A DNA stretch of 64,000 bases from Pacificispira sp033344895. GTDB taxonomy: Bacteria > Pseudomonadota > Alphaproteobacteria > UBA8366 > Aestuariispiraceae. This document shows positions 41,572 to 50,108 of the stretch, one piece after another. Made by a program: the position numbers and the translations under genes. Under the pieces are notes generated by a model, which did not search any database, had not been told where the DNA came from, and worked only from the letters and a program-made list of their open reading frames with translations. Location: the NCBI GenBank assembly GCA_965229685.1, contig OZ245920.1:4653945-4717944 (forward strand). The letters are read 5' to 3'. Every line of letters begins with the position of its first letter. Within the stretch, counting starts at the first letter, position 1.

Positions 41572-42127
41572 GGCGAGTGTCGCAGTCCTGTTGATCTGCT
41601 GGTCCGCTGTCGCAGGGGCGTCGGACTGGGGGCTGTCGGAACTCGGCGAAGCCCTGGGCAATGCGACCGAAGGCCGGGTTGGATTCCGCGAAGAACGAAC
41701 GGTTGCTTACCTCTCTTCGCCACTTGTTTCGACCGGCTATGTCGCCCGCCATGGAGACCGCATCGAAAAGCATGTCGTCGCGCCGAAAAGAGAAAGTCTG
41801 ATTCTGGATGGCGCCAACATGGAGGTGGAATCCGAGGATGGCTGGCAAAGCTACGACGTCGACGACCACCCCATGCTGCGGGGCCTGTCCGCTGCACTGC
41901 AGGCCGGGCTGACCGGCCGCTTCGGTCCTGCCGAAGATGTGTTCGATATCGCGTTGAAGGGGGATCGCGATGGATGGTCGATATTCCTGTCGCCGAAGCC
42001 GGGGGCGGTCGCGGAAGCGGTCGAGGAAATCGTGCTGCAGGGGGCGGACGATCGTATCGAAACGATAGACATCCGTTCGACGGATGGCGATCGCAGCACC
42101 ATGACCCTGCTGCATGACGACGAATGA
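41555..42127 (+). CDS. LolA-like periplasmic carrier (ApeL-like)
   Basis: The ATG at 41,555 is chosen because it gives a clean signal peptide (ISGIRASVAVLLICWSAVAGA); the open frame further upstream has no signal. The 190-residue product resembles LolA-like proteins of aryl polyene clusters: FREERTVAYLSSPLVSTGYV, then GANMEVESEDGWQSYDVDDHP. These proteins have the lipid-carrying LolA fold and may move the lipidated product across the periplasm. It overlaps the acyltransferase end and the start of the MMPL gene. Confidence 0.75.
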   Translation: MISGIRASVAVLLICWSAVAGASDWGLSELGEALGNATEGRVGFREERTVAYLSSPLVSTGYVARHGDRIEKHVVAPKRESLILDGANMEVESEDGWQSYDVDDHPMLRGLSAALQAGLTGRFGPAEDVFDIALKGDRDGWSIFLSPKPGAVAEAVEEIVLQGADDRIETIDIRSTDGDRSTMTLLHDDE

Positions 42128-44424
42128 GACGGCTAGCGGCTACATGGGGCGCGACAGCGTTCGTCGCCGTGATGCTGGCAATTTTGGTCGTCCAAACAAC
42201 GAATGTCGTCACGGATCTGTCCTTCTTCCTGCCGGACAGCCGAAATGTAGAAAGCCGGGCCCTGGCCGCCGGCTTCGACCGTCCCGGCTCACTGATGATG
42301 GTTCGCCTGTCCGGCCCGTCCGAAGGCGACATCGCGAGGATCAGTGACCGTCTGGTCAGGGGGCTGCGGGCGGATCCGCTTGTCGCTTTCGTGCGCAACG
42401 GTCGACCGTGGGTTGACCCCCAACTGCGGGACTATCTGCTGACCCATCGATATCTGCTGGGCCCAGAGTTTGAGAGCGACCACTTTTCCGAACCCGCATT
42501 GAAGCGGGCGATCGGGGCGGAACTGGCCGGGCTGGCCGGCGCGGCGGGATGGGCGACACGAGATATCTTTCCCCGCGATCCGGTCGGACGGTATCGCGCC
42601 GTGATACCGATGCCGCCGGCCGGCCTGGGTCCCGAGCGCCGTCATGGCGTCTGGATGGATTCGGACGGACGCGCCCTGCTGCTGATCCAGTTTTCCGCGC
42701 GCGCCGGCGATACGGCGGCACAGGCAACGGCGATCAATGCACTGAACACCGCGCTGGCCGCGGAACGGGTGGACTGGCCCGGCCTGTCGGCGGAGGTCAG
42801 CGGGCCCGGTGTGTTTGCGTTGCGTGCCAGCGAGAAGATCCGCGCGGACATGATGCGATTGACCCTGATCGCGAGTGTGGCGGTGGCGGCGCTGTTGCTG
42901 CTGATGTATCGCAGTGGGGCTTTGCTGCTGCTGGCCGGAATTCCGGTCGGCCTGGGCGTTCTGAGCGGCATATTGATCACGCAGGCGGTCTTCGGGTCGG
43001 TCCATGGCGTTGCCATCACTTTCGGCGTGGTCCTCGCCGGGGTCGCCGTCGACTATCCAATTCATCTGTTCGGTCATCGACGTCCGGGAGAGGCCGCCAC
43101 GGTCGCGGCACAGCGCATTGCCCGCCCCATGACCGTCGGCGCGGCGACGACCCTGGTCGGGGTTCTGGCATTGACGCAGTCCAGCTTTCCGGGACTGGCA
43201 CAGATCGGCGTTCTGTCCGCAACGGGGGTCGCCGTTTCTCTGGCGGTCAGCCGCTATGTCCTCCCGGTCCTGATGGCGGACAGGACATATGCCGGCCGGC
43301 CGATCTACAGCAATGTGATCTGGACCCGGCTGCGCGGTCTTCGCCGCCCGCGCCTCGCGATGGCCTGTCTGCTGGCACTGGGCTTTCTTGTCATCACGGC
43401 TGCCGCGTTCTTCAGACCGGAACCGGTTTGGGAAACCGACCTGTCCCGTATCGGCGTGGCGGATGGCGATGCGCGTGCCCTGGACGGCGCGCTGCGCAAG
43501 GCCCTGCATTTGCCCGATGTCCGGCGCGCCCTGGTCATTGAGGGGGACACCGAACAGGACGTTCTGGCGCAATGGCCGGAAACGCTGGAACGGCTGGATG
43601 TCGCGATCGAAGCCGGGCGTCTCGGCGGCTACCCGGCCGTGGCTGGCCTGCTGCCTCCGGAGGCAAAGCAGCGCGCGCGGCAGGCTGACATGCCGTCGGA
43701 GCAAACCCTGCGCCAGGCCCTGACCGGCGCGGTCTCGGATTTGCCCGTCGAGCCATCGGTGCTGAGCCCGTTCCTTGCCGATATCGAGAACCAGAAGCAT
43801 GCCCAGCCCCTTCTGCCGGACGATCTGCGCGCCGGGCCGCTTGGCCTGCTGTATCCCTTCCCGTGGCAAACCGACAATGGCTGGGCGGCGATGGTTCCCC
43901 TGACTCCGCCCATCGACCTGTCGATGGACGACCTTGCCGGGGCTCGCCTCGTCGACCTTGCGGCGGTGGCGCAGGACATCGTGAGAGACTATCGGGCCGA
44001 AGCGACTTTCTTGCTGCTGGTCGGGCTGGGCATCGGCGCTGCCGTACTGGCGGTCGGGCTGCAATCTTTCCGCCGACTATGGCGGGTGCTGCTTCCCCCC
44101 GCCGGGGCTGTGGCACTGACCGCCGCGCTGTTGCTGGCCGCGGGGGTCAGCCTGAACCTGTTCCATCTGCTGGCGTTGCTGCTCGTCGCGAGCATCGGGG
44201 TTGACTATGCATTGTTCTTTCCCGATTACTCAGCGTCGGATCAGGACGGAATCGACGGATTCCGGTCGGTAGCGGCCTGCTGCGGGACGTCTACGGTTGT
44301 CTTTGCGGTACTGGCAACGTCTTCCATTCCGGTCCTGAGCGCGATTGGAACGACCGTCGCAATCGGCGCGCTCCTGAGTTTCGTTCTCACCCTCTGTCTT
44401 GCTGGCGGATCCAGATCGACGTGA
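42124..44424 (+). CDS. MMPL/RND-type transporter (ApeM-like)
   Basis: The 766-residue protein has the MMPL layout: one N-terminal membrane helix, a large periplasmic domain, then a block of membrane helices (about 240-400) including ITFGVVLAGVAVDYPIHLFG, a second periplasmic domain, and a second block (about 620-766) with LLVASIGVDYALFFPDYSAS. The paired GVDYP/GVDYA motifs resemble RND proton-relay helices. It would export the polyene-lipid. Its four-base overlap with the genes on both sides (ATGA, GTGA) shows tight coupling with the LolA-like and ketosynthase genes. Confidence 0.8.
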   Translation: MRRLAATWGATAFVAVMLAILVVQTTNVVTDLSFFLPDSRNVESRALAAGFDRPGSLMMVRLSGPSEGDIARISDRLVRGLRADPLVAFVRNGRPWVDPQLRDYLLTHRYLLGPEFESDHFSEPALKRAIGAELAGLAGAAGWATRDIFPRDPVGRYRAVIPMPPAGLGPERRHGVWMDSDGRALLLIQFSARAGDTAAQATAINALNTALAAERVDWPGLSAEVSGPGVFALRASEKIRADMMRLTLIASVAVAALLLLMYRSGALLLLAGIPVGLGVLSGILITQAVFGSVHGVAITFGVVLAGVAVDYPIHLFGHRRPGEAATVAAQRIARPMTVGAATTLVGVLALTQSSFPGLAQIGVLSATGVAVSLAVSRYVLPVLMADRTYAGRPIYSNVIWTRLRGLRRPRLAMACLLALGFLVITAAAFFRPEPVWETDLSRIGVADGDARALDGALRKALHLPDVRRALVIEGDTEQDVLAQWPETLERLDVAIEAGRLGGYPAVAGLLPPEAKQRARQADMPSEQTLRQALTGAVSDLPVEPSVLSPFLADIENQKHAQPLLPDDLRAGPLGLLYPFPWQTDNGWAAMVPLTPPIDLSMDDLAGARLVDLAAVAQDIVRDYRAEATFLLLVGLGIGAAVLAVGLQSFRRLWRVLLPPAGAVALTAALLLAAGVSLNLFHLLALLLVASIGVDYALFFPDYSASDQDGIDGFRSVAACCGTSTVVFAVLATSSIPVLSAIGTTVAIGALLSFVLTLCLAGGSRST

Positions 44425-45617
44425 CCTTTCAGCCCTTCATCACCGCCTATACCTGTGTCAGTGCCGTCGGGCGCGGTCGGGATGCGCTGAAATCGGCGCT
44501 GATCAGCAAAACCGGCGGGCTTACCCGCTATGAGGACCCGGTCGGTGTGCTGGATACCTATGTTGGGCGTGTCGACGGATTGGACATGGTGGCGGTGCCG
44601 AACGCCGTTGAAGCCTTCGACTGCCGCAACAACCGGCTGGCGGAGCTGACCCTGCGCCAGGACGGCTTCGAGACCAGGGCGGCGGCGGCGCGAAAACGCT
44701 ATGGTCCGGAACGGATCGGGGTTGTCCTGGGGACCAGCACGTCCGGTATCGCCAGCGGAGAGGATGCGTTTCTCAAATGGTCTGGCGAAGGTCCCCTGCC
44801 GCCGGAATTCGAGTTCGAGAAATCCCAGGATCTGTATTCCCTGTCCGAGTATGTTCGCAGGCGTCTGGACCTTCGCGGTCCGTCCTACACGATTTCTGCC
44901 GCTTGTGCGTCCAGTACCAAGACTTTTATCGATGGTGCGCAGCTGATCCAGGCCGGACTGTGTGATGCGGTAATCGTCGGCGGTGTCGATACGTTGTGCG
45001 AAACCTCGCTGCGCGGTTTCAACGCCCTGCAACTGCTGTCGCCGGTCCCCTGTCGGCCCAACGATGTGGACCGGCAAGGCATCTGCATCGGAGAGGCGGG
45101 AGGCTTCGCCCTTCTGGAGCGAGAGCATGGCGACGATGGGCCGGCCCTGCGCCTGACCGGCTTTGGCGAGAGTTCCGATGCGCACCACATGTCGTCGCCG
45201 CACCCGGAAGGCCTGGGCGCCCGCATGGCGATGGAGCAGGCATTGCAACGGGCTGCGCTGACCGCGGCGGAGATCGGCTATGTCAACATGCACGGCACCG
45301 GCAGCCTTCTGAACGACCGGGTGGAAGATCGCGCCATTGCGGATGTGCTGGGACCCGACATGCGCTGCAGTTCGACCAAGGGGTGGACCGGGCACACACT
45401 GGGCGCGGCCGGTGCGGTGGAGGCGGCGATCGTCCTGATCTCCCTTGAGGCAGGGATTGCCCCGGCGAACCTCAATCTGGAGACACTGGACCCCGATGCC
45501 CTTTGCCGACCGCTGACGGACACCGTCCCGGCGGATCTGGTCCACGTCCTGACCAACAATTTCGGGTTCGGCGGTAACAATTGCAGCCTGTTGTTCAGTC
45601 GCGAGGACAGGCCATGA
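44421..45617 (+). CDS. Beta-ketoacyl-ACP synthase (ApeO-like)
   Basis: The 398-residue FabF-type ketosynthase has all three catalytic residues: Cys162 in SAACASSTK, His291 in HGTGSLLND and His325 in GWTGHTLGAAG. The start is the GTG at 44,421 overlapping the MMPL stop. It condenses malonyl units onto the growing ACP-bound chain. The following gene is a ketosynthase-like protein without the catalytic Cys, so the two may form a heterodimer like KS-CLF pairs of type II polyketide synthases. Confidence 0.85.
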   Translation: MTFQPFITAYTCVSAVGRGRDALKSALISKTGGLTRYEDPVGVLDTYVGRVDGLDMVAVPNAVEAFDCRNNRLAELTLRQDGFETRAAAARKRYGPERIGVVLGTSTSGIASGEDAFLKWSGEGPLPPEFEFEKSQDLYSLSEYVRRRLDLRGPSYTISAACASSTKTFIDGAQLIQAGLCDAVIVGGVDTLCETSLRGFNALQLLSPVPCRPNDVDRQGICIGEAGGFALLEREHGDDGPALRLTGFGESSDAHHMSSPHPEGLGARMAMEQALQRAALTAAEIGYVNMHGTGSLLNDRVEDRAIADVLGPDMRCSSTKGWTGHTLGAAGAVEAAIVLISLEAGIAPANLNLETLDPDALCRPLTDTVPADLVHVLTNNFGFGGNNCSLLFSREDRP

Positions 45618-46396
45618 GAATGCGCGTGGCGGGCATTTCGGCGATCGGGTCCGGTTTGAGCGACTGGGGCCATGCGAGGCGCGTCCTTACCGGTGAGGCG
45701 CCCTGGGAGCCGCAATCTCTCTCCATTCCGTCGCCCACGATCCTTTCGGCCAATGAACGGCGGCGGGTGAGCCGTCTGGTGCGCCTGGCGCTGGGCGTCG
45801 CAGAGGGCGCGTGCGAGGATTCCGGCATGTCGCGCGACGCCACGGATTGCGTCTTCACCAGCGCCCTGGGGGACGGCGCGGTGACCCATGCGGTCATGGC
45901 GGCGCTGCGGACACCGGCACGCTCCGTTTCGCCGACGCATTTTCACAACTCCGTTCATAATGCGATGGCGGGCTATTGGAGCATCGGCGCCGGAAACCAT
46001 CGGGCCTCGACCAGTCTGGCCGGGGGGCAGGGCAGTTTCGGTGCGGCGCTTCTCAAGGCCGCATTGACCATTGTGCAGTTCGAGCGTCCGGTGCTGCTCG
46101 TCGCCGCAGACCATCCCTTTCCGCCGCCGCTGAGCGAAACACGCCCGTCACTTGGCGCGTTTGCCGTCGGACTGGTTCTGACGCCCGATGCGGCCGATGC
46201 GTCCGGTCCGCTGCTGACGGTTTCCGGTTGCGCCCAGGGTCCCGGGGACCCACCGGCCAGGACGGAATTGCATGGTTTGTGGCAGACCTGCCCGGCCGCA
46301 CGCGCATTGCCGCTGTTGGAAAGCCTAATCGACCCGAAACCTGTGGTGCTGGAGGCGGGCAACGACTATTTCCTGTCGGTGGACGTGTCGGCATGA
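45614..46396 (+). CDS. Ketosynthase-like chain length factor (ApeC-like)
   Basis: The ATG at 45,614 overlaps the preceding stop. The 260-residue protein resembles the N-terminal half of a ketosynthase and the chain-length-factor family of aryl polyene clusters. At the position of the catalytic Cys it has HRASTSLAGGQGSF with no Cys, and no HGTG motif is visible. It should not catalyse condensation by itself but may pair with the upstream ketosynthase and fix product length, as known for CLF proteins. Confidence 0.8.
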   Translation: MRMRVAGISAIGSGLSDWGHARRVLTGEAPWEPQSLSIPSPTILSANERRRVSRLVRLALGVAEGACEDSGMSRDATDCVFTSALGDGAVTHAVMAALRTPARSVSPTHFHNSVHNAMAGYWSIGAGNHRASTSLAGGQGSFGAALLKAALTIVQFERPVLLVAADHPFPPPLSETRPSLGAFAVGLVLTPDAADASGPLLTVSGCAQGPGDPPARTELHGLWQTCPAARALPLLESLIDPKPVVLEAGNDYFLSVDVSA

Positions 46397-46830
46397 ACCG
46401 GGATCGCATCCTTGCCGATCTGGTGCCGCATGCCGGGGCGATGGTTCTGCTGGACGAAGTGGTATCCTGGGACACGCAGAAGGTCCTGTGCCGAACCCTC
46501 AGTCATCGCCGGGCAGATAATCCGTTGCGGCGGGACGGACAGCTGTCGTCGACGGCTGTCAGCGAGTACGCCGCGCAGGCGGCGGCGGTCCACGGTTCTC
46601 TGAACGATGGGGCCGTGCCCGGCGGTTTCCTCGCCGCCCTGAAGGATGTCCGGCTGACGATTGACGATCTTTCCGGGATAGACGCGCCGATCCTGGTCGA
46701 GGCGACGCGGTTGATGGCCGATCCGGCGGCGCTGCTTTATACCTTCCGGCTGTATCGCGACACACCGATGACGGAAGAAATTGCCACCGGCCGGCTGACG
46801 GTTCGCCTGCTGGACATGGAGGACGCATGA
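46393..46830 (+). CDS. 3-hydroxyacyl-ACP dehydratase (ApeP-like)
   Basis: The start is the ATG at 46,393 that overlaps the CLF stop; the longer frame shadows the CLF gene. The 145-residue hot-dog protein has the FabZ-like opening LVPHAGAMVLLDEVVSW with a candidate catalytic His, then SEYAAQAAAVHG and PGGFLAALKDVRL. It removes water from 3-hydroxyacyl-ACP to make the double bonds of the polyene. It overlaps the ketoreductase start by four bases. Together with the ligase C-terminal domain the cluster contains two dehydratases. Confidence 0.8.
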   Translation: MNRDRILADLVPHAGAMVLLDEVVSWDTQKVLCRTLSHRRADNPLRRDGQLSSTAVSEYAAQAAAVHGSLNDGAVPGGFLAALKDVRLTIDDLSGIDAPILVEATRLMADPAALLYTFRLYRDTPMTEEIATGRLTVRLLDMEDA

Positions 46831-47558
46831 CGGACAAGCGGCGACGCGCGTTGGTGACGGGCGGTGCCGGGGCCATCGGCTCGGCGCTGTGCCGCCGTCT
46901 GGCGGCGGACGGTTATCACGTCACCATCCACTACCGCAGCAGCCGGGATTCGGCGGAAACCCTTCGGCGCGAAATTGAGGCGGATGGCGGCGCAGCGGAT
47001 ACGCTGGGCTTCGATGTGACCGACGCGGCTGCTACGGAAACGGCCTTGCAGCAGGCCCTTCAAGGCGGGGCCTACCAGGTTCTGGTCAGCAATGCCGGGG
47101 TGACGTCGGACGCACCGTTCCCGGGCATGACTATGGCGGACTGGCAGACACCGATCGATGTTTCCCTGAACGGGTTCTTTCATGTCGCTCGCCCCCTGAT
47201 CATGCCGATGATGCGCACGCGCTGGGGACGGATTGTCGCCGTGACGTCGCTGTCGGGACTGATGGGCAACCGGGGGCAGGCCTCTTACGCCGCCGCAAAA
47301 GCCGGGCTGCACGGCGCGGTCAAGACGCTGGCGCTGGAGGTCGCGACGCGGGGCGTAACGGTCAACGCGGTGGCCCCGGGGGTGATCGATACGCCGGATG
47401 TCCGTGACGCTTTCCCGCCGGAGCGGATCAAGGCACTGGTCCCGATGCAACGGGCGGGGCGGCCCGAGGAAGTGGCGGAGGTGGTCGGGTTTTTGTGCTC
47501 ACCCGGCGCGTCTTATGTCACTGGGCAAATTGTGTCCGTCAATGGCGGCGTACTCTGA
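46827..47558 (+). CDS. 3-oxoacyl-ACP reductase, FabG-like (ApeQ-like)
   Basis: The 243-residue short-chain dehydrogenase has the cofactor motif TGGAGAIGS near the N-terminus, SNAGVTSDAPF, catalytic YAAAK (SYAAAKAGL) after TSLSGLMGNRGQ, and a C-terminal SYVTGQIVSVNGG. It reduces 3-oxoacyl-ACP with NADPH, and dehydration by the neighbouring enzyme follows. The family length is normal. The gene is the last of the overlapping run; a gap of about 105 bases separates it from the glycosyltransferase. Confidence 0.85.
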   Translation: MTDKRRRALVTGGAGAIGSALCRRLAADGYHVTIHYRSSRDSAETLRREIEADGGAADTLGFDVTDAAATETALQQALQGGAYQVLVSNAGVTSDAPFPGMTMADWQTPIDVSLNGFFHVARPLIMPMMRTRWGRIVAVTSLSGLMGNRGQASYAAAKAGLHGAVKTLALEVATRGVTVNAVAPGVIDTPDVRDAFPPERIKALVPMQRAGRPEEVAEVVGFLCSPGASYVTGQIVSVNGGVL

Positions 47559-47663
47559 TACCGGGAATTCCCAGAATTTCTGCTGTTCTCCGGCGACTCG
47601 ATACTTGAAGTGAACCGATGCTTGGGGCAGTGTGCCGGCAGGGGATCGGGGAGAAATTGTTCT

Positions 47664-48422
47664 ATGCGAAAGACCGAGTTTTCCGATGCCGCGCGACCGG
47701 GTGAAGCGCTGGCCGTTGTCATTCCTGCCTACAATGAAGAGCGCTCAATCCGGGCGATTGCGGTCGGCGCATTGAACGCGACGACCAATGTGATCGTCGT
47801 GGATGACGGATCCACGGACGATACCGCGACCCAGCTTGCCGGATTGCCCGTTCGTCTGGTTCGGCTGCCCCGCAACATGGGCAAGGCAGCCGCCCTGCGC
47901 TGTGGCTTTCGCGAGGCGCTGGCCATGCAAGTCGACGGTGTCGTGACGCTTGACGGCGATGGTCAGCACCGACCGGAAGATATTGCCACGCTGGCGGCCG
48001 CTGGTGCGGCGGGGGACCGCGTCGTCATCGGCAGCCGGCTGCATGACGGGGCGAAGTTTCCTCGGGCGCGGCTGATCGCGAACCGGATTGCAAATTTCTG
48101 GATTTCCTGGGCCGCCGGTCACCGGATTTCGGATTCGCAAAGCGGGTTCCGGTACTATCCGATCGGCCTGCTGCGTGCTCTCGATCTGTCGTCCCTGAGC
48201 TATGGCGGATTTGTTTTTGAAAGCGAAATTCTGATCCGTGCCGCTCAGCGTGGATATCTCAGCACGTCCGTTCACATTCCGGCGCTTTATGACTCGGTCG
48301 CATTCCGCGCCAGCCATTTCCGGCCCGGTCGGGACATTACGCGGATCGTGTTGATGGTCGCGTGGTCGTTGATCCGGCGCGGAATGTATCCGATGGGACT
48401 CTATCGGTCTCTGTTTGCGTAG
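47664..48422 (+). CDS. Family 2 glycosyltransferase
   Basis: The ATG at 47,664 is chosen for its GGGGAGA ribosome site; the frame is open upstream without such a site. The 252-residue protein has the GT2 motifs VVIPAYNEERSI, VDDGSTDDT and VTLDGDGQH (DxD), then RPEDIATL and GSRLHDGAKFPRAR with DSQSGFRYYP, as in dolichyl-phosphate mannose synthase-like enzymes. There are no clear C-terminal membrane helices. It could add a sugar to the cluster product or to a lipid carrier. Linkage to the cluster is by position and direction. Confidence 0.75.
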   Translation: MRKTEFSDAARPGEALAVVIPAYNEERSIRAIAVGALNATTNVIVVDDGSTDDTATQLAGLPVRLVRLPRNMGKAAALRCGFREALAMQVDGVVTLDGDGQHRPEDIATLAAAGAAGDRVVIGSRLHDGAKFPRARLIANRIANFWISWAAGHRISDSQSGFRYYPIGLLRALDLSSLSYGGFVFESEILIRAAQRGYLSTSVHIPALYDSVAFRASHFRPGRDITRIVLMVAWSLIRRGMYPMGLYRSLFA

Positions 48423-48514
48423 ACTCTGTTGGTTGGTATCTCGATACCGGCTTGTCCGGGCGGATCAAATCAAACACCTTAGCCGCAGCCAAAGTTTGTA
48501 AAAGGAGATGGTAT

Positions 48515-48901
48515 ATGTACCGCAACGTGGCACGGATCTTTTTCGTTCTTCTGATCGCGGGCGGCCTGGCGGCCTGTCGCACGGCCCCGGTCTACAACGT
48601 CGAAAACGCCCTGTTTACCAAGGAAGCGCCGAGCGTGACCGCGGCGTCCGACATGATCAAGGCCGCCGGTGCCAGCCTGGGTTGGCAGATGGCGGATGAC
48701 GGTCCCGGCCACATTGTGGGCCGTCTGCCGATCCGCACGCATCTTGCGGTGATCGACATCACCTTCGACACGACGCGCTACAGCATCATGTACAAGGACA
48801 GCAACAATCTGAAGTATGACGGCACCCAGATCCATTCGAACTACAATGGCTGGATCCAGAATCTTCAGAATGCGATCACGGCACGTAGCTCGGTCTACTG
48901 A
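48515..48901 (+). CDS. Lipoprotein of unknown function
   Basis: The 128-residue protein has a lipoprotein signal (RNVARIFFVLLIAGGLAAC, lipobox Leu-Ala-Ala-Cys) and a strong AAAGGAG ribosome site. The mature part has WQMADDGPGHIVGRLPIRTH, then VIDITFDTTRYSIMYKDS and WIQNLQNAI at the end, a pattern seen in small conserved bacterial lipoproteins whose function is not known. A good terminator-like hairpin follows, so the gene is probably transcribed alone. Confidence 0.75.
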   Translation: MYRNVARIFFVLLIAGGLAACRTAPVYNVENALFTKEAPSVTAASDMIKAAGASLGWQMADDGPGHIVGRLPIRTHLAVIDITFDTTRYSIMYKDSNNLKYDGTQIHSNYNGWIQNLQNAITARSSVY

Positions 48902-48927
48902 TCCGGTACGCATCGCCTTAATGGAAG

Positions 48928-48960
48928 CGGGGGCGGCTCATCGGGCCGCCCCCGTTCTCT
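48928..48960 (+). terminator. Intrinsic terminator-like hairpin after the lipoprotein gene
   Basis: CGGGGGCGG (48,928-48,936) pairs with CCGCCCCCG (48,946-48,954) around a short loop, followed by TTCTCT. The T tract is interrupted. The next gene converges on it from the other side, so it may serve both strands. Confidence 0.65.
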
Positions 48961-48978
48961 TTCCGGCCCTCGTCGCGA

Positions 48979-49950
48979 TCAGCACCCGCTGCTGCAGGCG
49001 CCGTCGCCGTCGAATTCCATCGTTCTACCGCTGAGCGGCAGGTAGGTCGGCACGGAAACGGCCTTCAGAAACGCATCGGTGCGGGTTCCCGCGACCGGAT
49101 TGCCCCCCTCAGTCGCGACCTCGTTCGCATGGGACGGAATGACCGCTTTCGGCCGGATCAGATCGTTGATCACATAGGCGGCCTCGGTCGGTCCGGTGGT
49201 GAAGGTATCGCCGATATTGATCACGGCGAGCTCGGCCTTGTACTGCTCCCCGACCACGATTTTCTGTTCTGCGGTTACGCCGGTGTCGCCGGACAGGTAG
49301 ACGACCAGCCCATTGCTGAAGGTCAGGACATAACCGGTCGGTGGTCCGGCATAGGCCGTCAGTCCGGATTCATCCAGCATATGTCCCAGATCGCCGCCGA
49401 TCATGGCGCCGGCAATGCCGTTTGAATGCACAGCCGGTACCGTGGTGATCGTAACACCGCCGACCTTTCGGGAGGCACCGAAGCGTACCAGTTGAGACTT
49501 GCCGGGATCGCCGCCCAGCGCCTTGAGCTTTCCGGCAAAGAATTTCGGCATTTCGCTGCCGGTCACGATTGCGGATTGCTTGGCCAGCGCGATGTTGACC
49601 GTGTTCGTGTTGGGCAGGACGACCTGGGAAATGTCCGGACTGTCGCAGGTGCCCGCATTGACCGCCGATATATGACGGTCGCCGACATGGTCGCCATGCA
49701 TGTGACTGACCAGGATGGCATCGATGTCGCCAAGACGCGGATCGTCCGCGCCGGCGACCGTGCGACCGACATCATAGAGAATTCGTGTGCCGTCTGGGTC
49801 CACGAACAGCATTGCACGGTCGAACTTGCAGAATTCGCCATCGTGGCTGCCCAGTGGAGTGACGGCCACGGTCTGCGCCTGTGCCGCCAGCGCGGTAAGA
49901 CCGATAACGGCGCCCGTCAGCACGCCGCCAACCTGTTTCCCAAAGAACAT
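48979..49950 (-). CDS. Exported metallo-beta-lactamase-fold hydrolase
   Basis: The ATG at 49,950 is chosen because GGGGAGA lies just upstream and a signal peptide follows (KQVGGVLTGAVIGLTALAAQ, then AQT). The 323-residue product has the zinc motif H-x-H-x-D-H in VSHMHGDHVGD, a later ITTVPAVHSNG, and LSGDTGVTAE. These define the MBL fold of UPF0173/UlaG-like hydrolases. It ends in a CSSGC pair. The substrate is unknown. It is not a typical antibiotic-resistance enzyme and should not be called a beta-lactamase. Confidence 0.75.
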   Translation of the reverse strand: MFFGKQVGGVLTGAVIGLTALAAQAQTVAVTPLGSHDGEFCKFDRAMLFVDPDGTRILYDVGRTVAGADDPRLGDIDAILVSHMHGDHVGDRHISAVNAGTCDSPDISQVVLPNTNTVNIALAKQSAIVTGSEMPKFFAGKLKALGGDPGKSQLVRFGASRKVGGVTITTVPAVHSNGIAGAMIGGDLGHMLDESGLTAYAGPPTGYVLTFSNGLVVYLSGDTGVTAEQKIVVGEQYKAELAVINIGDTFTTGPTEAAYVINDLIRPKAVIPSHANEVATEGGNPVAGTRTDAFLKAVSVPTYLPLSGRTMEFDGDGACSSGC

Positions 49951-50108
49951 GCCGATGTCTCCCCTTAAGTGGTGTGTTTTCCCGCTAACATCGAAATGGG
50001 GCGGTATATTGTTAAGGCAAGTGGAATGGAGCGAACCATGCCGCATGCAGAACACCACGTTCGCAAAATGCGGTGAAGGATTGATGTCGAAATGCGGAAG
50101 GCAGAGGA

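Noticed and set aside
42289..44064. 591-codon open frame on the - strand
   Set aside because: It is antisense to the MMPL transporter gene, has Gln/Arg-rich composition typical of a shadow frame, and no motif.
48979..49950. An antibiotic-resistance metallo-beta-lactamase
   Set aside because: It has the general MBL fold motifs only; the pattern fits UlaG/UPF0173-like hydrolases.
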